Below are positions 43,692-52,005 of a DNA stretch of 64,000 bases, in pieces. How positions within the stretch are numbered: position 1 is the first letter of the stretch; every line of letters begins with the position of its first letter. The position numbers were made by a program, and so were the translations under genes. The notes beneath the pieces are model-generated. The model did no database searches. It saw only the letters and a program-made list of their open reading frames with translations, and had not been told where the DNA came from. Source of the stretch: CAVTWH01 sp963850915 (GTDB lineage Bacteria; Actinomycetota; Actinomycetes; Mycobacteriales; Micromonosporaceae); assembly GCA_963850915.1 (NCBI GenBank), contig CAWKND010000011.1, positions 310,001-374,000 of the forward strand, written 5' to 3'.

Positions 43692-43845
43692 CGCCCCGCC
43701 TCCTCCCGCCGGCCGCCCCGCGACTTCGCAGGGCTGTGAACCGACGACCGCGCCGCTTCCTCCCGCCGCCCCTTCGCGGGGGCTCTGAACCACGCCGCGC
43801 CGCCTCCTGCCCGCCGGTCGCCGCCTCCTCGCGGGGGCACTGGAG

Positions 43846-43905
43846 CGGATCTTGCGCGTAGTGGGGCTACCGCGTTGTCTTTAGGCCCGCTACGCGCAAG
43901 ATCCG
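43846..43905. repeat. 60-bp palindromic repeat, family 2, copy B
   Basis: It begins CGGATCTTGCGCGTAG and ends CTACGCGCAAGATCCG, a perfect 16-bp stem that extends one pair outward. The loop contains TTTAGGCCC, where copy A has GTAGGCCC. Same length as copy A at 8508-8567. Confidence 0.85.
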
Positions 43906-44000
43906 CAAGGGAAGCCGGCGGTCCGGTTCGGGGCTTGCTCGCGTGCAGCGGCCAACGGCGTCGAGGTGCTCGCCATGCGTAGGTCCCGAGCGTGGGTTCG

Positions 44001-44290
44001 GGCAGCGCGTGCCGCGCAGGGCGCGCAGCTCAGGGCGTGCCGCGCAGGGCGCGCAGCTCAGGGCATGCCCGGGGCGGGCGTTCCATGCCGCGGGGCGGGC
44101 GCTCGGGCTTGCCCGGGGCGGGCAGTTCGCCGCCCAGGGCGCGCAGCTCAGGGCGTGCCGCGCGGGCGCGCAGCTCGCGCGGCGCCACGGCGCGAGGGCG
44201 TGCCGCGCAGGGCGTGCCGCGCAGGGCGTGCCGCCAGCGCGTGCCGCGCAGGGCGAGCGTGCCGGGCGGCGCGAGCCGGGCGGGGTACAG
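44001..44290. repeat. Tandem GC-rich array upstream of a cytidylyltransferase gene
   Basis: Two exact 28-bp units start at 44009 and 44037 (GTGCCGCGCAGGGCGCGCAG core, then CTCAGGGC). A third, diverged copy lies near 44134. Shorter 14-bp GCGTGCCGCGCAGG units follow at about 44198-44260. The array ends about 40 bp before the start codon, so it lies in or just upstream of the promoter. Confidence 0.8.
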
Positions 44291-44327
44291 TGCGGGCTGG
44301 CCCAGGGCCCGACACGGAGGAATGATC

Positions 44328-44927
44328 ATGCTCAACGAGAGCGGACTCTTCGCCGACGCGTCCAACTTCGACGTCCGGTTTGTCGCTGACTACGACCGGA
44401 TCACCGAAATCGTCTCGTCGCTGCGTACGCTCGGCATGCGGGTGGTACTCACCAGCGGCTCGTTCGACATCCTGCACGAGGGCCACTCCATGTACCTGGA
44501 GGCGGCCCGGCGCTTCGGCGACTTCCTCATCGTCGGGCTGGACAGCGACGAGAAGATCCGGGCTCGCAAGGGTCCGGCGCGGCCGGCGGTACCCGAGTTG
44601 GAGCGGCTGCGCATGGTCACCCACCAGCGCGGCGTGGGTCTGGTGACGCTGAAGCAGTTGAGCGACCCGAAGTGGGCGCTGATCCAGGCTGTCCACCCGG
44701 ATGTGCTGGTGGTGACGCAGGAGACGTACTCCCCCGAGGAGATCGCCGAGCTGGAGGCCAAGCACTGCGGGCGGGTGGAGGTACTCGAGCGGATGGCGAC
44801 GGTGAGTACCTCGGCGCGGGTACGCCTGCTGCAGCTGCAGCTGGCCGAGATGATGTCGAAGAAGCTCTCCGAGCGCCTGCCCGAGCTGCTCCAGGACGTC
44901 ATCGACGAGATCGGCGGCCGGCGCTGA
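44328..44927 (+). CDS. Cytidylyltransferase-family nucleotidyltransferase
   Basis: The 199-residue protein has the HxGH nucleotidyltransferase signature GSFDILHEGHSMYLEAAR (about residues 44-61) and a C-terminal TVSTSARVR in place of the usual ISSTxxR. This resembles the adenylyltransferase half of HldE/RfaE and glycerol-3-phosphate cytidylyltransferases. The substrate is unknown. GGAGG seven bases upstream selects the ATG at 44328. Its stop overlaps the start region of a deaminase gene (CTGA), pointing to a shared pathway. Confidence 0.85.
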   Translation: MLNESGLFADASNFDVRFVADYDRITEIVSSLRTLGMRVVLTSGSFDILHEGHSMYLEAARRFGDFLIVGLDSDEKIRARKGPARPAVPELERLRMVTHQRGVGLVTLKQLSDPKWALIQAVHPDVLVVTQETYSPEEIAELEAKHCGRVEVLERMATVSTSARVRLLQLQLAEMMSKKLSERLPELLQDVIDEIGGRR

Positions 44928-45742
44928 CCACCCAGCTGCTGCTCTACCTGCCGGTGCTGCACGCCGGCTACCAGGCGCTGCTGGACCGCTACCCCGACGC
45001 CGAGGTGCTGCTCGTCGGCGCCAGCTTCGCGGAAGACTTTCCGGTGCTACGCAAGGAGATCCGGGCACTGACCCCGGAACAGGCCGCCGCGTACCTACGC
45101 GCGACCGGCCGGTCGGTCCGGGTGATCGAGCGCGACACGCTGATCCTCGACGCCGAAACCGTTGTGGTACCGGACGAGCAGCTGCTCCATGCCCTCCTCG
45201 AACGCTATCCCACGGCCGCGAAAGTGCTGTGGGAGCGTACCTTCCTGCGCTGGGACCGCCCGTCGAGCATCGATCCCCAGCCGGTCGACGGTACTCCCGC
45301 GGTTGCGTTGCGGGAGCTGGACTCCACGCTGCTCGGGCTGCTGCACACCGAAGCGGGGCGCAGCTCCGACTGGTGGCGACAGGTCGGCGCGGTGGCCACC
45401 CGGGACGGAGCGCTGCTCTACTCGGCGCACAACGAGCACCAGCCCAGCGAGTACTCCCCTTACCTGGACGGCGATCCGCGCAACGAGTTCTCCCGGGGGG
45501 TACGCATCGACCTGTCCACGGCGCTGCACGCGGAGGCGTCGATCGTCGGGCAGGCGGCCCGGGACGGAGTGGCGCTGCGCGGCGCGGACCTTTACGTGTC
45601 AACGTTTCCGTGCCCCGGCTGTGCCCGGCTCATCGCGGCGGCCGGGTTCGCCCGGTGCTACTTCGTCGACCCGTACGCTGTGCTGCACGGCGACGAGATC
45701 CTTCGAGCCGCCGGGGTGACCCTCGTCAGGGTCGTGAGCTGA
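44924..45742 (+). CDS. Cytidine/deoxycytidylate deaminase-like protein, probable CTG start
   Basis: The 272-residue frame has an N-terminal alpha/beta domain (LLLYLPVLHAGYQALLDRYP) and a C-terminal zinc deaminase domain. The zinc ligands and catalytic Glu are in LHAEAS (H202, E204) and PCPGC (C230, C233), after GAVATRDGALLYSAHNEH. No ATG, GTG or TTG occurs upstream in frame. The only start that keeps the conserved N-terminus is CTG at 44924, overlapping the previous TGA. GTG at 44954 would cut it. Substrate unknown. Confidence 0.8.
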   Translation: MTTQLLLYLPVLHAGYQALLDRYPDAEVLLVGASFAEDFPVLRKEIRALTPEQAAAYLRATGRSVRVIERDTLILDAETVVVPDEQLLHALLERYPTAAKVLWERTFLRWDRPSSIDPQPVDGTPAVALRELDSTLLGLLHTEAGRSSDWWRQVGAVATRDGALLYSAHNEHQPSEYSPYLDGDPRNEFSRGVRIDLSTALHAEASIVGQAARDGVALRGADLYVSTFPCPGCARLIAAAGFARCYFVDPYAVLHGDEILRAAGVTLVRVVS

Positions 45743-46163
45743 GTTTCAGCCGGACCGGCTGGTGCGCGGGATCGTCCACGTCCCCGACGATCAGGTGCAG
45801 GTGCAGGTGCTCGACTGTTCCGCCGGTGTAGCGCGGATCCCCGTTGCGCGCACCGAGGCCGTAGTAGCTGAGTGCGTAGCTGTCCCGGGCCCAGGCGAGG
45901 GTCGGCCACAGGTCGGCCTGCGCCTCGGGTGACAGGTCGACGAGGTCGTTGACGTGCTCGGTGGGTACCAGCAGCAGGTGCAGTTTCGTTCCACGGTACG
46001 GAAAGTCGTTGGGCAGTACCGTCCAGTGCCGGGTGACATGTAACTGATCTTCCCGCGCCGCAACGGTTTCCGGGCAGAACAGGCAGGAGCCGGCAGCCTC
46101 CAGCGCCCGCATCCGGGCCAGCTGCTCGTCGCTGCGGTGGTTGCCGAGGTGGTAGAGCGGCAC
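45726..46163 (-). CDS. HIT family protein
   Basis: The 145-residue protein carries the histidine triad HLHLH in VEHLHLHLIVGD and the upstream CLFCPE and LLVPTEHVNDLVDLS blocks. HIT proteins hydrolyse or transfer nucleotidyl groups. The GTG start lies two bases after the DHFR stop, so it is the last gene of the folate/dTMP unit. Its stop overlaps the convergent deaminase gene by 17 bp. Confidence 0.88.
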   Translation of the reverse strand: MPLYHLGNHRSDEQLARMRALEAAGSCLFCPETVAAREDQLHVTRHWTVLPNDFPYRGTKLHLLLVPTEHVNDLVDLSPEAQADLWPTLAWARDSYALSYYGLGARNGDPRYTGGTVEHLHLHLIVGDVDDPAHQPVRLKLSSRP

Positions 46164-46165
46164 GG

Positions 46166-46699
46166 TCAGGCCCGCTCGTAGGTCAGGAAGGTGTAGGCCG
46201 GCCCGCCCTCGACCGGCGGCCCCGGCTCGCTGGCGACAAGCGTGTACCCGTCGAGCCAGCCCGCCGGCATCACGGTGTCGCCCGGGATGTCGGCGTGCAC
46301 CCGGGTCAGGTAGATCCGGTCGACCCTCGGCAGCGTGGCCCGGTAGACCTGCGCACCGCCGATCACAAAGACCTCGTCGCCCGGCTCCAGCGCGAACGCC
46401 GTATGCACGGCGGCGTCGACCGTGTCGACGTGTGCCGGCCCGGCCGTCAACTGCGGCGCGCTGGTCAGCACCACCGTCTGCCGGCCGGGCAACGACTTCC
46501 CGAGCCGGCGCACGATGGACTCCTGGGTCAACCGGCCGACGATCACCGAATGCCCCATGGTCAGCCGCTTGAACCGCAGTAGATCCGCGGGCAGGTGCCA
46601 GGGCAGGTCGTTGCCGTCCCCGATCACCTCGTCGTCGGTCGCCGCGACGATCAGCGACACGTGGGTCCCCGCCGGACTCTCCGCGCCCTCGTGTGTCAC
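46166..46699 (-). CDS. folA: Dihydrofolate reductase
   Basis: The 177-residue enzyme regenerates tetrahydrofolate from the dihydrofolate made by thymidylate synthase. Signatures are IGDGNDLPWHLPADLLRFKR near residues 26-45, HSVIVGRLTQESI and FVIGGAQVYRATLPRVDRIYLTRV. The start ATG overlaps the thyA stop (ATGA), so the two enzymes are coupled. Length is slightly above the usual 160. Confidence 0.94.
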   Translation of the reverse strand: MTHEGAESPAGTHVSLIVAATDDEVIGDGNDLPWHLPADLLRFKRLTMGHSVIVGRLTQESIVRRLGKSLPGRQTVVLTSAPQLTAGPAHVDTVDAAVHTAFALEPGDEVFVIGGAQVYRATLPRVDRIYLTRVHADIPGDTVMPAGWLDGYTLVASEPGPPVEGGPAYTFLTYERA

Positions 46700-47595
46700 G
46701 GGGACACCGGGATCGCGCCGATGGACTTGTGCGGGTGGTAGTCGGCCAGTTCGAAGTGTTCGGCGCGGAAGTCGTGGATGTCGGTGACCTGCCGGCCGGC
46801 ATCGGTGAGGGTGACCGTGGGCAGCCGGCGCGCCTCCCGGTCCAGCATGATCGCGACCGCGTCGAGCTGGTCGGCGTAGACGTGGGCGTCCGAGATCGTG
46901 TGGTAGTAGACGCCGGCCGGGAAGCCGGTGAGCTGTTCGAGCATGAGGGTGAGGGCGGCGTACTGCACCATGTTTGCCGGTACCCCGACGGGTACGTCAC
47001 CGGAGCGCTGGTACATGTGCAGGTGGATCCGGCCGTTCAGGATCCGTACGTGTACCCACCCGTGGCACGGCGAGATCGTGGTGCGCTGCTGTTTGCCGGC
47101 GCCCCGGATCTGGTACTGCGGGATCCACGGCGACACGAAGTGCGTGCGATCGGTGGGGAACTCCCGGATCTGCTCGACCAGGTGCTGGAACTGGTCGAAG
47201 CCGGGGCCTTCACTGGTCGGGAAGTGGTGGAAGGCGCCGCCGTAGGAGCCCGGCCCCAGATCGCCTGGCGGCAGCCCCCGCTTGGCGGTCTTCTCCGGCG
47301 TCGCCCACGGCTCCCACCAGTCGCAGCCGAACTGGGCGAACGCTTCCAGCGTGGTTGCACCGTTGATGAAGGCGCACAGCTCGGCGATGGGCTTCTGCCA
47401 GAACGAACGGATGCTCCGCTCGGTGATCATCGGAAAGCCGTTGGCCAACTCGAAGCGCATCGTCTGCTGCAGCAGCGTCTGGGCCACCGGCCCCTGCCGG
47501 GTCGGTGACGACTCGCCCTCGGTCACGATCCGGTGCAGCAGGTCGCGGTACTGCGAGTCGGGCTTGCGTTCGTCGTAAGCGAGGTAGTCCACCAC
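46696..47595 (-). CDS. thyA: Thymidylate synthase
   Basis: The 299-residue enzyme methylates dUMP with methylene-THF. The catalytic cysteine is in ISPCHGW. QRSGDVPVGVPANMVQYA contains the asparagine that selects dUMP over dCMP, and ISDAHVY matches the substrate loop. Compared with E. coli ThyA it carries an insertion (WATPEKTAKRGLPPGDLGPG) before GSYGGAFH, so it belongs to a longer subtype. It is coupled to folA downstream; folC follows behind on the same strand. Confidence 0.93.
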   Translation of the reverse strand: MVDYLAYDERKPDSQYRDLLHRIVTEGESSPTRQGPVAQTLLQQTMRFELANGFPMITERSIRSFWQKPIAELCAFINGATTLEAFAQFGCDWWEPWATPEKTAKRGLPPGDLGPGSYGGAFHHFPTSEGPGFDQFQHLVEQIREFPTDRTHFVSPWIPQYQIRGAGKQQRTTISPCHGWVHVRILNGRIHLHMYQRSGDVPVGVPANMVQYAALTLMLEQLTGFPAGVYYHTISDAHVYADQLDAVAIMLDREARRLPTVTLTDAGRQVTDIHDFRAEHFELADYHPHKSIGAIPVSP

Positions 47596-47663
47596 AGGAT
47601 GAAGCTACCGCGAACTCAGCCTGAGCCGGCAATGGCACTTCGAGTCAGCGCGCCGGATCTCGG

Positions 47664-48917
47664 TCAACGACGGTCGCCCAACTGTTCTCGAATCAAACTC
47701 ACCAGGTAGAGCGAGCCGGTCACGAGCAGCACGGGATCAGGGCGCGACAGCAATGCCGTCAATCCGGCCACTGGCTCCGGTACCACGGAAATGTGTTGAA
47801 TTCCCGCGGCCCGTGCCATCGCGGCGATCTCCCGCGCGGGTGGGGTTTGTTTGCCGATCTCCGCGACCGCGGTGAACTCGGGCACGATCAGTTCGCTGGC
47901 GACCGGCTCCAGTTCGGCCAGTGCCGCGCGTAGCTTCTCCGCCGGCGCCCGCAGTAGCGAGGCCAGTACCGGGATGCGGCCGATTCCCCTGGCGCGCAAC
48001 GCCTCCGCGAGCGCCTCGAGCTTCTGCGGATTGTGCGCGCCGTCCAGGATCACGGTACGACCGCGCACCGGCACGCTCTCCATCCGCCCCGGCGGTACCG
48101 CGAGCGAAGCCGCCGCCAGCTCCGCCTGGGTGAGCACGCGCAGACCCAGGTGCCGGTAGCCCGCCAATGCGAGGGCCCAGTTGCGGCGCTGGAAGGGCGG
48201 CAGGTCCACCCCCGGCCCAGGATCGGCCACCGGTACCACTTCCAGCGTGGCCCCCGCGTCCGAAGCCGCTCCGGTCACCACTTTGAGGACCCGCTCGTCC
48301 TGTTCGACGATGAGCACGTGGTTGCCGGGTTGGATGATGCCGGCCTTGTGCGCCGCGATCTCCTCGACCGTGTCGCCGAGTACCTCGGTGTGGTCGTACC
48401 CGATATCGGAGATCAGGCACAGCTTGTCCCGGCGGCGGATCGTGTTGGTCCGGTCCCGCAGGCCGCCGATTCCGGTCTCCAGCACCGCGAGGTCGACCGG
48501 GCGGTCCCGGCCGTCCGAGCCGGCGAAGACCCAGTGCGCGAAGGCGACCAGCAATTCGAAGTAGCTGGGGCGCATCCCGGTCGCCTCGACCAGCGGGAGG
48601 AACTGGAACACACGTTCGGTAAAGAACTCCGGGCTGACCGGGGCGCCGTCGAGCTGGACCCGTTCGGTGATCGTGGTGACGTGCGGGGAAATCGTCAGGC
48701 CGGTACCCGCGCCGCCGGTCTGCAGCAGCGCCCGCAGCAGGTAGGCGGTACTGGTTTTGCCGGAGGTACCGGCGATGTGCGCGGCCGGTACGGCCTCCTG
48801 CGGGTCGCCGAGCGCGGCCAGCAGCGCCCGGGTCCGGTCAAGCGGCCGCTGCTCCCCACCCCGGGGCGGGGGGATATAGGAGTAGAGAACATCCACGGCT
48901 TCCCGCAGTGTGCGCAC
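47664..48917 (-). CDS. folC: Bifunctional folylpolyglutamate synthase / dihydrofolate synthase
   Basis: The 417-residue Mur-ligase-type enzyme adds glutamate to folates. Visible are the ATP loop HIAGTSGKTSTAYLL, ETGIGGLRDRTN, DIGYDHTEVLGDTVEEIAAHKAGI and the C-terminal VILDGAHNPQKLEAL. It lies upstream of thyA, folA and the HIT gene on the same strand with a 68-bp gap, forming a folate/dTMP gene group. The start is GTG at 48915-48917. Confidence 0.93.
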   Translation of the reverse strand: MRTLREAVDVLYSYIPPPRGGEQRPLDRTRALLAALGDPQEAVPAAHIAGTSGKTSTAYLLRALLQTGGAGTGLTISPHVTTITERVQLDGAPVSPEFFTERVFQFLPLVEATGMRPSYFELLVAFAHWVFAGSDGRDRPVDLAVLETGIGGLRDRTNTIRRRDKLCLISDIGYDHTEVLGDTVEEIAAHKAGIIQPGNHVLIVEQDERVLKVVTGAASDAGATLEVVPVADPGPGVDLPPFQRRNWALALAGYRHLGLRVLTQAELAAASLAVPPGRMESVPVRGRTVILDGAHNPQKLEALAEALRARGIGRIPVLASLLRAPAEKLRAALAELEPVASELIVPEFTAVAEIGKQTPPAREIAAMARAAGIQHISVVPEPVAGLTALLSRPDPVLLVTGSLYLVSLIREQLGDRR

Positions 48918-49059
48918 ACTTCACCGTAGATAACCGCCCCACCGGCCCCACCGCCGCCCCGCCTCGGAGGGATATGGCACTGCGATTCGGGCTCGCGAGC
49001 GCCGCCGGTGCGGGATCCTGAACGCAGCGAAATCCACCGGGCGGGAAGGAGCCGGGCAT

Positions 49060-49848
49060 ATGCCACTGCCCAACTACGGGGTCGTACTCGGGAGCGTGCA
49101 GAGCTTCACCCGTGACCCGCAACACGACTTCGGCCACTGGTACCACGGCCACCTCGCCATCCAGGCCGGCGGCTCGATCTACCAGGCGGCCCTGGACGTG
49201 GACGCCCCGGCCAGCGTCGGGGTGGCCTACCGGCTGGTCACCGACCTGAACGTGGGTGACATCGCCGCGCTGGCCGCGCTGCCCGACGGGTACCACCCGC
49301 TCGCGCACACGCCCGACTCCGGCGCCCTCGACTACGCCCGCAGCCCGCTGCTGGCCAACCGCATCTGGTGGAGCCTGAAAAAGGCGACCACCACCGCGTA
49401 CCGGATGGTCAAGCAGCCGGCGGCCGGCGCGCCGGTGTTCGGCCCGGACCTCGCCGACGATCTGGCCAACGGGCTGCACAGCCTGGAACACGCGCTGCCC
49501 GAGACGGTTACCAGGCAACTGCAGCGGGTCCCGTGGCCGATGCACTGGCACTGGCGCTTCTTCCCGTGGCACCCGAGCGACGGCGACAACGCGCTGGATG
49601 CGTTGGCGCCCTTGGTCGCCAGCTCCACCCGGGTGTACGTGTTCGGCCAGAGCTTCACCACCGGGCTGGGCGTGCACGACGTACACCTCAACCAGGGCGA
49701 CCCGATCGGCAGCCAGTGGTACCCGGACAACGGCATCTGGCAGGACGGCGCGGTACTGGTCGAGCAGCCGGACGGCAGCGTCGCCGCCTGGCAGATCAAA
49801 TTCAACACCCAATCACTGGATACGGACGACGCCGGCCACCCACACTGA
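49060..49848 (+). CDS. DUF2278 family protein
   Basis: The 262-residue product begins PLPNYGVVLGSVQSF and contains HWYHGHLAIQ, VGVAYRLVTDLN and the closing IGSQWYPDNGIWQDGAVLVE, the pattern of the DUF2278/YukJ family. The family has no known activity. GGAAGGAG precedes the ATG. The gene is divergent from folC. Confidence 0.85.
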   Translation: MPLPNYGVVLGSVQSFTRDPQHDFGHWYHGHLAIQAGGSIYQAALDVDAPASVGVAYRLVTDLNVGDIAALAALPDGYHPLAHTPDSGALDYARSPLLANRIWWSLKKATTTAYRMVKQPAAGAPVFGPDLADDLANGLHSLEHALPETVTRQLQRVPWPMHWHWRFFPWHPSDGDNALDALAPLVASSTRVYVFGQSFTTGLGVHDVHLNQGDPIGSQWYPDNGIWQDGAVLVEQPDGSVAAWQIKFNTQSLDTDDAGHPH

Positions 49849-49905
49849 CGCTTTGTTGCGGCCGGGCTGGCTGCCCGGTTCGGCGCGGCGTGGCATGCTC
49901 GGGCG

Positions 49906-50652
49906 GTGTCGTTGCCACGCCATCTGGAGCGGATCGCCTGGACCCCACGGGACGGGGTGGACCGGGCCGCGTGGCCGTTCAGCATCCCCGCGGTGGCCCA
50001 GATCATTGACGAAGACGGATTCGAGGTACCGCCGGGAGTCACCATTCTGGTGGGCGAGAACGGTTCGGGGAAGTCGACCCTGATCGAAGCCTTTGCCCAG
50101 GTGTACCCCCGTGCCGGTGCGGAGCCCTCGGTCGGTCCGTCGATGACCCACCCCGGCCACGGCGTCGAGGACTCGCCACTGCACTGGCACCTGAAGGCGC
50201 GTACCCACCGGCTCGCCGCGCCCGGCGGATTCTTCCTACGCGCCGAGATGATGCACCGCTACCTCACTGAGGTCGACCGGAACCCGGACACGGCAAGGGC
50301 TTGGGGTGGCCAGCGGATGCAGGAGCGCTCGCACGGCGAGTCGTTCCTGGAGGTACTCAGGCACCGGTTCACCGACCGGGGCGTGTACTTCCTCGACGAG
50401 CCCGAGTCGGCGCTCTCCTTCCAGTCCAGCCTGGCCCTGCTGGTGGTACTGGATGCGTTGCGGCAGGAGGGTTCCCAGGTGATCATGGCGACGCACTCGC
50501 CGATCCTCGCCGCCCTACCCGAGGCGACGCTCATCGAGGTCGGCGACTGGGGAATGCGCCGGACGACCTGGGAGGAGCTGGATCTGGTCCAGTCGTGGCA
50601 GGCGTTCCTCGGCTCGCCGCAGCGCTACCTGCGCCACCTGCTGGCCGACTGA
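49906..50652 (+). CDS. AAA family ATPase (RecF/SbcC-like single domain)
   Basis: The 248-residue ATPase has Walker A VGENGSGKST (about residues 49-58), the Q-loop-type region after it, Walker B VYFLDEPESAL and the switch IMATHSPIL. This is the compact AAA_15/AAA_21 type ATPase common in actinobacteria. Its partner is unknown. The GTG start at 49906 is the only one that retains the N-terminal strand. Confidence 0.88.
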   Translation: MSLPRHLERIAWTPRDGVDRAAWPFSIPAVAQIIDEDGFEVPPGVTILVGENGSGKSTLIEAFAQVYPRAGAEPSVGPSMTHPGHGVEDSPLHWHLKARTHRLAAPGGFFLRAEMMHRYLTEVDRNPDTARAWGGQRMQERSHGESFLEVLRHRFTDRGVYFLDEPESALSFQSSLALLVVLDALRQEGSQVIMATHSPILAALPEATLIEVGDWGMRRTTWEELDLVQSWQAFLGSPQRYLRHLLAD

Positions 50653-50695
50653 GGCACCCCTCAACCAGTGCTGCGGCCGGGTACACTCATTGGAC

Positions 50696-51268
50696 GTGGC
50701 GGACGAACTGAGCGAGGAGTACCTGGTCGCGTCGAGCGTCGGGGAGCTGAAACAACACAACGCAGCCATCGAGCTTGCCGAGTACGACCCGGCGTGGCCG
50801 GCGCTGTTCGAGCGTGAGCGCGACCGGCTCGTGGCGCTGCTCGGGCAGACCGCGTTGGCGGTGGAGCATGTGGGCTCCACCTCGGTACCCGGCCTGCCGG
50901 CGAAGCCGATCATCGACATCGATCTGATCGTGCCCGACTCGGCCGACGAGTCCGCTTACGTACCAGCGCTGGAAGCGGCCGGCTACCGGCTGACCGTGCG
51001 CGAGCCGGACTGGTACGAGCACCGCCTCTTCAAAGGCCCGGACACCAACATCAACCTGCACGTGTTCCCGCCGGGAACCGAGGAGCACCAACGGCATCTG
51101 CTCTTCCGTGACCGGCTGCGTACCCACCCCGACGACTTCGCCTACTACCTGTCCACCAAGCGCGAGTTGGCCGCCCGCGAGTGGCGCTACGTCCAGTGGT
51201 ACGCCGAAGCCAAGGGCGCCGTGATCCGGGAGATCCTCGACCGCGCCAGCTCACCGCAGGGGTACTGA
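50696..51268 (+). CDS. GrpB family protein (nucleotidyltransferase fold)
   Basis: The 190-residue product has the GrpB signature: LAEYDPAWPALFERERDRL, VEHVGSTSVPGLPAKPIIDI and NLHVFPPGTEEHQRHLLFRD. Members are UPF0157 proteins with a nucleotidyltransferase fold. A TACACT -10 at 50682-50687 places the transcription start close to the GTG at 50696, which argues for a leaderless GTG over the TTG at 50690. Confidence 0.87.
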   Translation: MADELSEEYLVASSVGELKQHNAAIELAEYDPAWPALFERERDRLVALLGQTALAVEHVGSTSVPGLPAKPIIDIDLIVPDSADESAYVPALEAAGYRLTVREPDWYEHRLFKGPDTNINLHVFPPGTEEHQRHLLFRDRLRTHPDDFAYYLSTKRELAAREWRYVQWYAEAKGAVIREILDRASSPQGY

Positions 51269-51271
51269 CCG

Positions 51272-51664
51272 GTGCCGGGGCTCGGCACCGCAGCGCTGTT
51301 CGCGGCGCTCGAGGGTGCGCGGAGCGTACTCATCGCCGGAGCCGGTGGTGGTTTCGACGTGTACGCCGGCCTGCCACTCGCCTTGGCGCTACAGGACTCT
51401 GGCGCTCGGGTACACCTGGCAGATCTGGCCTGGGTACCCCCGAGGAGGACATGACCAGCCTGGCGGCCGTCGCCGGGCTGGACCTGCCGCGCAGCTTCGT
51501 GGCCTGCCTCGGCTTCGGCATCGACGCCTACCACGGCGTGAACCACGTGCAGGTACTGGAGAACATCGCCGCGCTCGACCGCGACGCCGCGTACCTAGGC
51601 GCGTTCTCGGTACCGGGCGCGAGCCGGGAGGCGCAGTTGTACCGGGGACGCGGTCGCCGACTGA
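51272..51664 (+). pseudogene. DUF1152 family remnant with internal deletion
   Basis: The start SVLIAGAGGGFDVYAGLPLA and VHLADLA matches the N-terminus of DUF1152 proteins. It is then joined directly, in another frame, to GLGTPEEDMTSLAAV and CLGFGIDAYHGVNHVQVLEN, which normally lie about 100 residues later. The frame is lost again after QLYR, where one extra G in GGGG would otherwise give RDAVAD and a stop. The deletion cannot be a sequencing slip, so this is a real remnant. Confidence 0.75.
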
Positions 51665-51779
51665 AGCCCACCGCCAGTCCCACGAATCGCGGGTGCCGGC
51701 GCATTCACGAGCATCGAAGGCTTGCACTGTCAAGACGCTGAGCCGCCTCAATCTTGGCGGACTGCGCCGAAGTGGTGTG

Positions 51780-51900
51780 CCAATCTTTAGTTGATCACTG
51801 CAACACAAAATGGTGTTGCCAACAACAAATACTCTGGCCAGCCCGGTTCCGGAACATGAGTGCGTCTCATGTAGATATTCATGATCTTCTGTTACCGAAA
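51780..51900. promoter_or_regulatory. AT-rich regulatory stretch with two dyads upstream of the GH3 gene
   Basis: This is the lowest-GC part of the window. GCAACAC (51800-51806) pairs with GTGTTGC (51813-51819), and ACATGAG (51855-51861) pairs with CTCATGT (51867-51873). They may be regulator sites or mRNA hairpins of the GH3 promoter region; the reading frame through it is not protein-like. Confidence 0.45.
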
Positions 51901-51918
51901 TGTAATCGCTCAGCAATC

Positions 51919-51967
51919 TTGACACTGGTCTATAAGGCGGCGAATCTCGTCCCACGAGAGCGCTCTC
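51919..51967 (+). promoter_or_regulatory. Promoter and LacI/CebR-type operator for the beta-glucan genes
   Basis: TTGACA (51919-51924) and GAATCT (51942-51947) with 17-bp spacing form a plausible promoter. The 12-bp perfect palindrome GAGAGCGCTCTC (51956-51967) sits at the expected start site. It resembles the GAGCGCTC core of actinobacterial CebR-like LacI repressor sites that control glucan hydrolases. Confidence 0.6.
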
Positions 51968-52005
51968 ACAGCGTCACCCCCGCGTCCCCCGTCGAGGGAG
52001 AGCTC

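Larger units (their letters stand above)
43692..44327. other. 636-bp gene-free region with three kinds of repeats
   Basis: In order: three imperfect ~55-60-bp units with CTTCGCGGGGGCTCTGAACC-like cores (43715-43845), a family-2 palindrome (43846-43905), and a GC-rich tandem array (44001-44290). TACAGT at 44286-44291 is a possible -10 for the next gene. Frames crossing the array have no family resemblance. Confidence 0.6.

Noticed and set aside
44001..44290. Possible CRISPR array because of the 28-bp unit
   Set aside because: The 28-bp copies touch each other without spacers and diverge into 14-bp units; no cas genes are present.
43992..44327. N-terminal extension of the cytidylyltransferase frame through the GC repeat array
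   Set aside because: The translation is Arg/Ala/Gly-rich repeat sequence, and a ribosome binding site points to the ATG at 44328.
46696..47595. ThyA as a dCMP or dUMP hydroxymethylase for DNA modification
   Set aside because: The dUMP-selecting asparagine and the tryptophans near the active site are retained and folA is coupled, so ordinary thymidylate synthase is simpler.
51389..51955. A minus-strand frame across the AT-rich region before the GH3 gene
   Set aside because: No family resemblance, and it overlaps the promoter, operator and DUF1152 remnant.
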